Assembly (NCBI GenBank): GCA_018902385.1
Contig: JABSSW010000057.1
Span: 1 to 64,000 of the forward strand
Length of the DNA: 64,000 bases
Direction of reading: 5' to 3'
Origin: Physcia stellaris
Lineage: Eukaryota; Ascomycota; Lecanoromycetes; Caliciales; Physciaceae
Under the pieces are notes generated by a model that saw nothing but the letters and a program-made list of their open reading frames with translations, did no database searches and was not told where the DNA came from. Within the stretch, counting starts at the first letter, position 1; each line of letters starts with the position of its first letter. Made by a program: the position numbers and the translations under genes. Shown here piece by piece: positions 62,613 to 64,000 of this stretch.

Positions 62613-63503
62613 ATGTATCATTCCACAGCCATTCTCTTTTCAATCCTCCCTCTTACCCTCGCAGCCGTCAACGGCCCCTGCGCAATCGACGGAACACCAG
62701 GCGTCTGCGTAACAACCTCCAACTGCGCGGCCGCTGATGGCTCGTTCCGTTCTGGCTTCTGTCCGAACGACCCAGACAACGTGAGATGCTGCATTAAGCC
62801 CGAATGCGGGTCTGGAGGCAATTGTCGCTTCACATCCTCCTGTGATGGTACGCCCAAAGCAGGTCTCTGCCCTGGTCCTTCGACTTTCCAGTGCTGCCAA
62901 CCTAAGAGCGATGGTGGTGGTGGAGCGCCAGGCGGTGGTGGGAGTACGGGGGACCACAGCTTGAGCGCAAATGGAGTGGACTTCATCGCTGGCTTCGAGG
63001 GGTTCGAGCCCAACTTTTATAACGATGCTGCTGTAAGTACTCACTACCCCAATTCTAGTATTGGGATTTACTCATCTTCCAATCAGGGCGTAAGGACCAT
63101 AGGCTACGGGCACGCCTGCCAGGAGGCAGGGGAATGCGACGACATCAATCCCCCCATCACCAAGGCCGAGGGCAAGGACCTGCTCAACAGCGATGCAAAC
63201 ACCTTCGAAGCCTGCGTCAACAAGGACGTAACCGTTGCCGTATGTTGCCAGCCTCCTGACTATTTCTTGATCAACTACCGAGTACTAACACGACTTTAGA
63301 CAAATCAGAATCAATTCGACGCCCTCGTCAGCTTTGCCTATAATCTCGGCTGCGGAAACTTGGCGAATATTGCAGACACCCTGAATGACAATGACTTCTC
63401 GGGCGCTACGGCTCAGATGAAGGAATACACACACGGTGGAGGGAAGGTCCTACCAGGCTTGGTGCGGAGAAGACAGGCAGAAGTAGATCTCTTCAACTCT
63501 TGA
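62613..63503 (+). CDS. Secreted lysozyme, GH24 family, with cysteine-rich N-terminal region
   Basis: Three exons (62,613-63,032; 63,087-63,239; 63,300-63,503) with 54- and 60-base introns give 258 residues. I chose ATG 62,613 because it yields a signal peptide (MYHSTAILFSILPLTLAAV); the open frame upstream is chance. Residues about 20-108 hold two cysteine-rich repeats (GTPGVCVTTSNC...GFCPND...RCC, and CRFTSSCDGTPKAGLCPG...QCC), then a Gly-rich linker. The GH24 domain follows: FIAGFEGFEPNFYNDAAG joined across intron 1 to VRTIGYGHAC, with the catalytic Glu, Asp and Thr of T4-type lysozymes; later FDALVSFAYNLGCGNL and GLVRRRQAEVDLF. It should cleave peptidoglycan outside the cell. Fungal GH24 genes are thought to derive from bacterial or phage sources; introns show it is adapted here. 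Confidence 0.92.
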
Positions 63504-64000
63504 AAGACCTATTATTGCCGGATGAGATTGCCTTTTGTAAATTATCTTGATAGCTGGATTGGAGAAGAGCAGCCTCTTCTTTTTTCCCACTCATTGGCAG
63601 TCCGCCCGCTTTGCTTGATAGTTTCTCCCATCTTCGGCGTTTGCCCTAGCCTAATTTTTCGATTCCCAGTTCAAGGCAACATCTGTTGGCTCTCTAAGTC
63701 ACAAGACGCCATGCTACTCATGTGCAACAGAAGTTATGATGCCGGCCTATTCACCCGTCATCCTCTATCGTCCTCAGACCTCTGACTCGGCTAGGCGCAT
63801 GCTGTTTCTAGCCCCTGCGCTGTCTTGCAGACTCGTGGGCGTGACAAAAATTTTAGATTGTAGCTTGTTTTCAAGTTGATCAGGGGAGCTTGTCATCTGG
63901 CACACGCAGAGATGTGGTTATGTACTGGCTACTCGTGTCAACAGCTTCTCGGGGTGCCTCTGCTGTAGTACTGAAGCTGTCCATTCGACTTGTGCTTGGT
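63504..64000. other. Downstream region, no supported gene
   Basis: The 3' flank of the lysozyme gene; an 87-codon + frame at 63,522 has no domain. Nothing else seen before the window ends. Confidence 0.45.

Overview
The window looks like nuclear DNA of a filamentous ascomycete (Pezizomycotina). The genes carry short GT-AG introns of about 50-65 bases, and the protein set is typical: P450s, a heme-thiolate peroxygenase, a HET-domain remnant and small secreted proteins. The genome has two compartments: gene-bearing DNA of balanced composition and AT-rich blocks packed with dead mobile elements and satellites.

Layout. Positions 1 to about 26,720 form one AT-rich block. It holds decayed RecQ-like (telomere-linked type) helicase genes at about 2.9-4.6 kb and 10.3-13.4 kb, satellites at 7.9-9.4 kb, 14-17.6 kb (split by a 2.3 kb LTR element) and 18.4-19.0 kb, and a dead Helitron at about 20-23.7 kb. 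From about 26.73 to 55.6 kb the DNA is gene-bearing: a divergent P450 pair, two paralogous secreted proteins, a small conserved protein, an alpha/beta hydrolase, a secreted 196-aa protein, a kinase-like protein, a P450 pseudogene, an 8-cysteine secreted protein and a heme-thiolate peroxygenase. A second AT-rich island lies at about 55,670-60,133. The right end carries a secreted GH24 lysozyme with a cysteine-rich N-terminus. No PKS, NRPS or terpene-synthase backbone is present, so I do not call a biosynthetic cluster.

Main observation. In both AT-rich blocks nearly every C is followed by A or G, and nearly every G is preceded by C or T. CpC, CpT, GpG and ApG are almost absent, while CpA, TpG and CpG survive. 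This is the trace of strand-symmetric C-to-T mutation at CpC and CpT (CpY to TpY) that spares CpG and mostly spares CpA. Canonical Neurospora-type RIP prefers CpA. Three internal comparisons support it: two repeat pairs at the 55.5-60.2 kb island, each with one unmutated and one mutated copy, and the two LTRs of the element at 14.9-17.2 kb. One consequence is that only TGG codons readily become stops, so long tryptophan-free reading frames persist in dead DNA. The Helitron and helicase relics show the predicted changes. This RIP-like process with an unusual target context is my best candidate for a previously undescribed system; whether it has been reported needs a literature and genome search.
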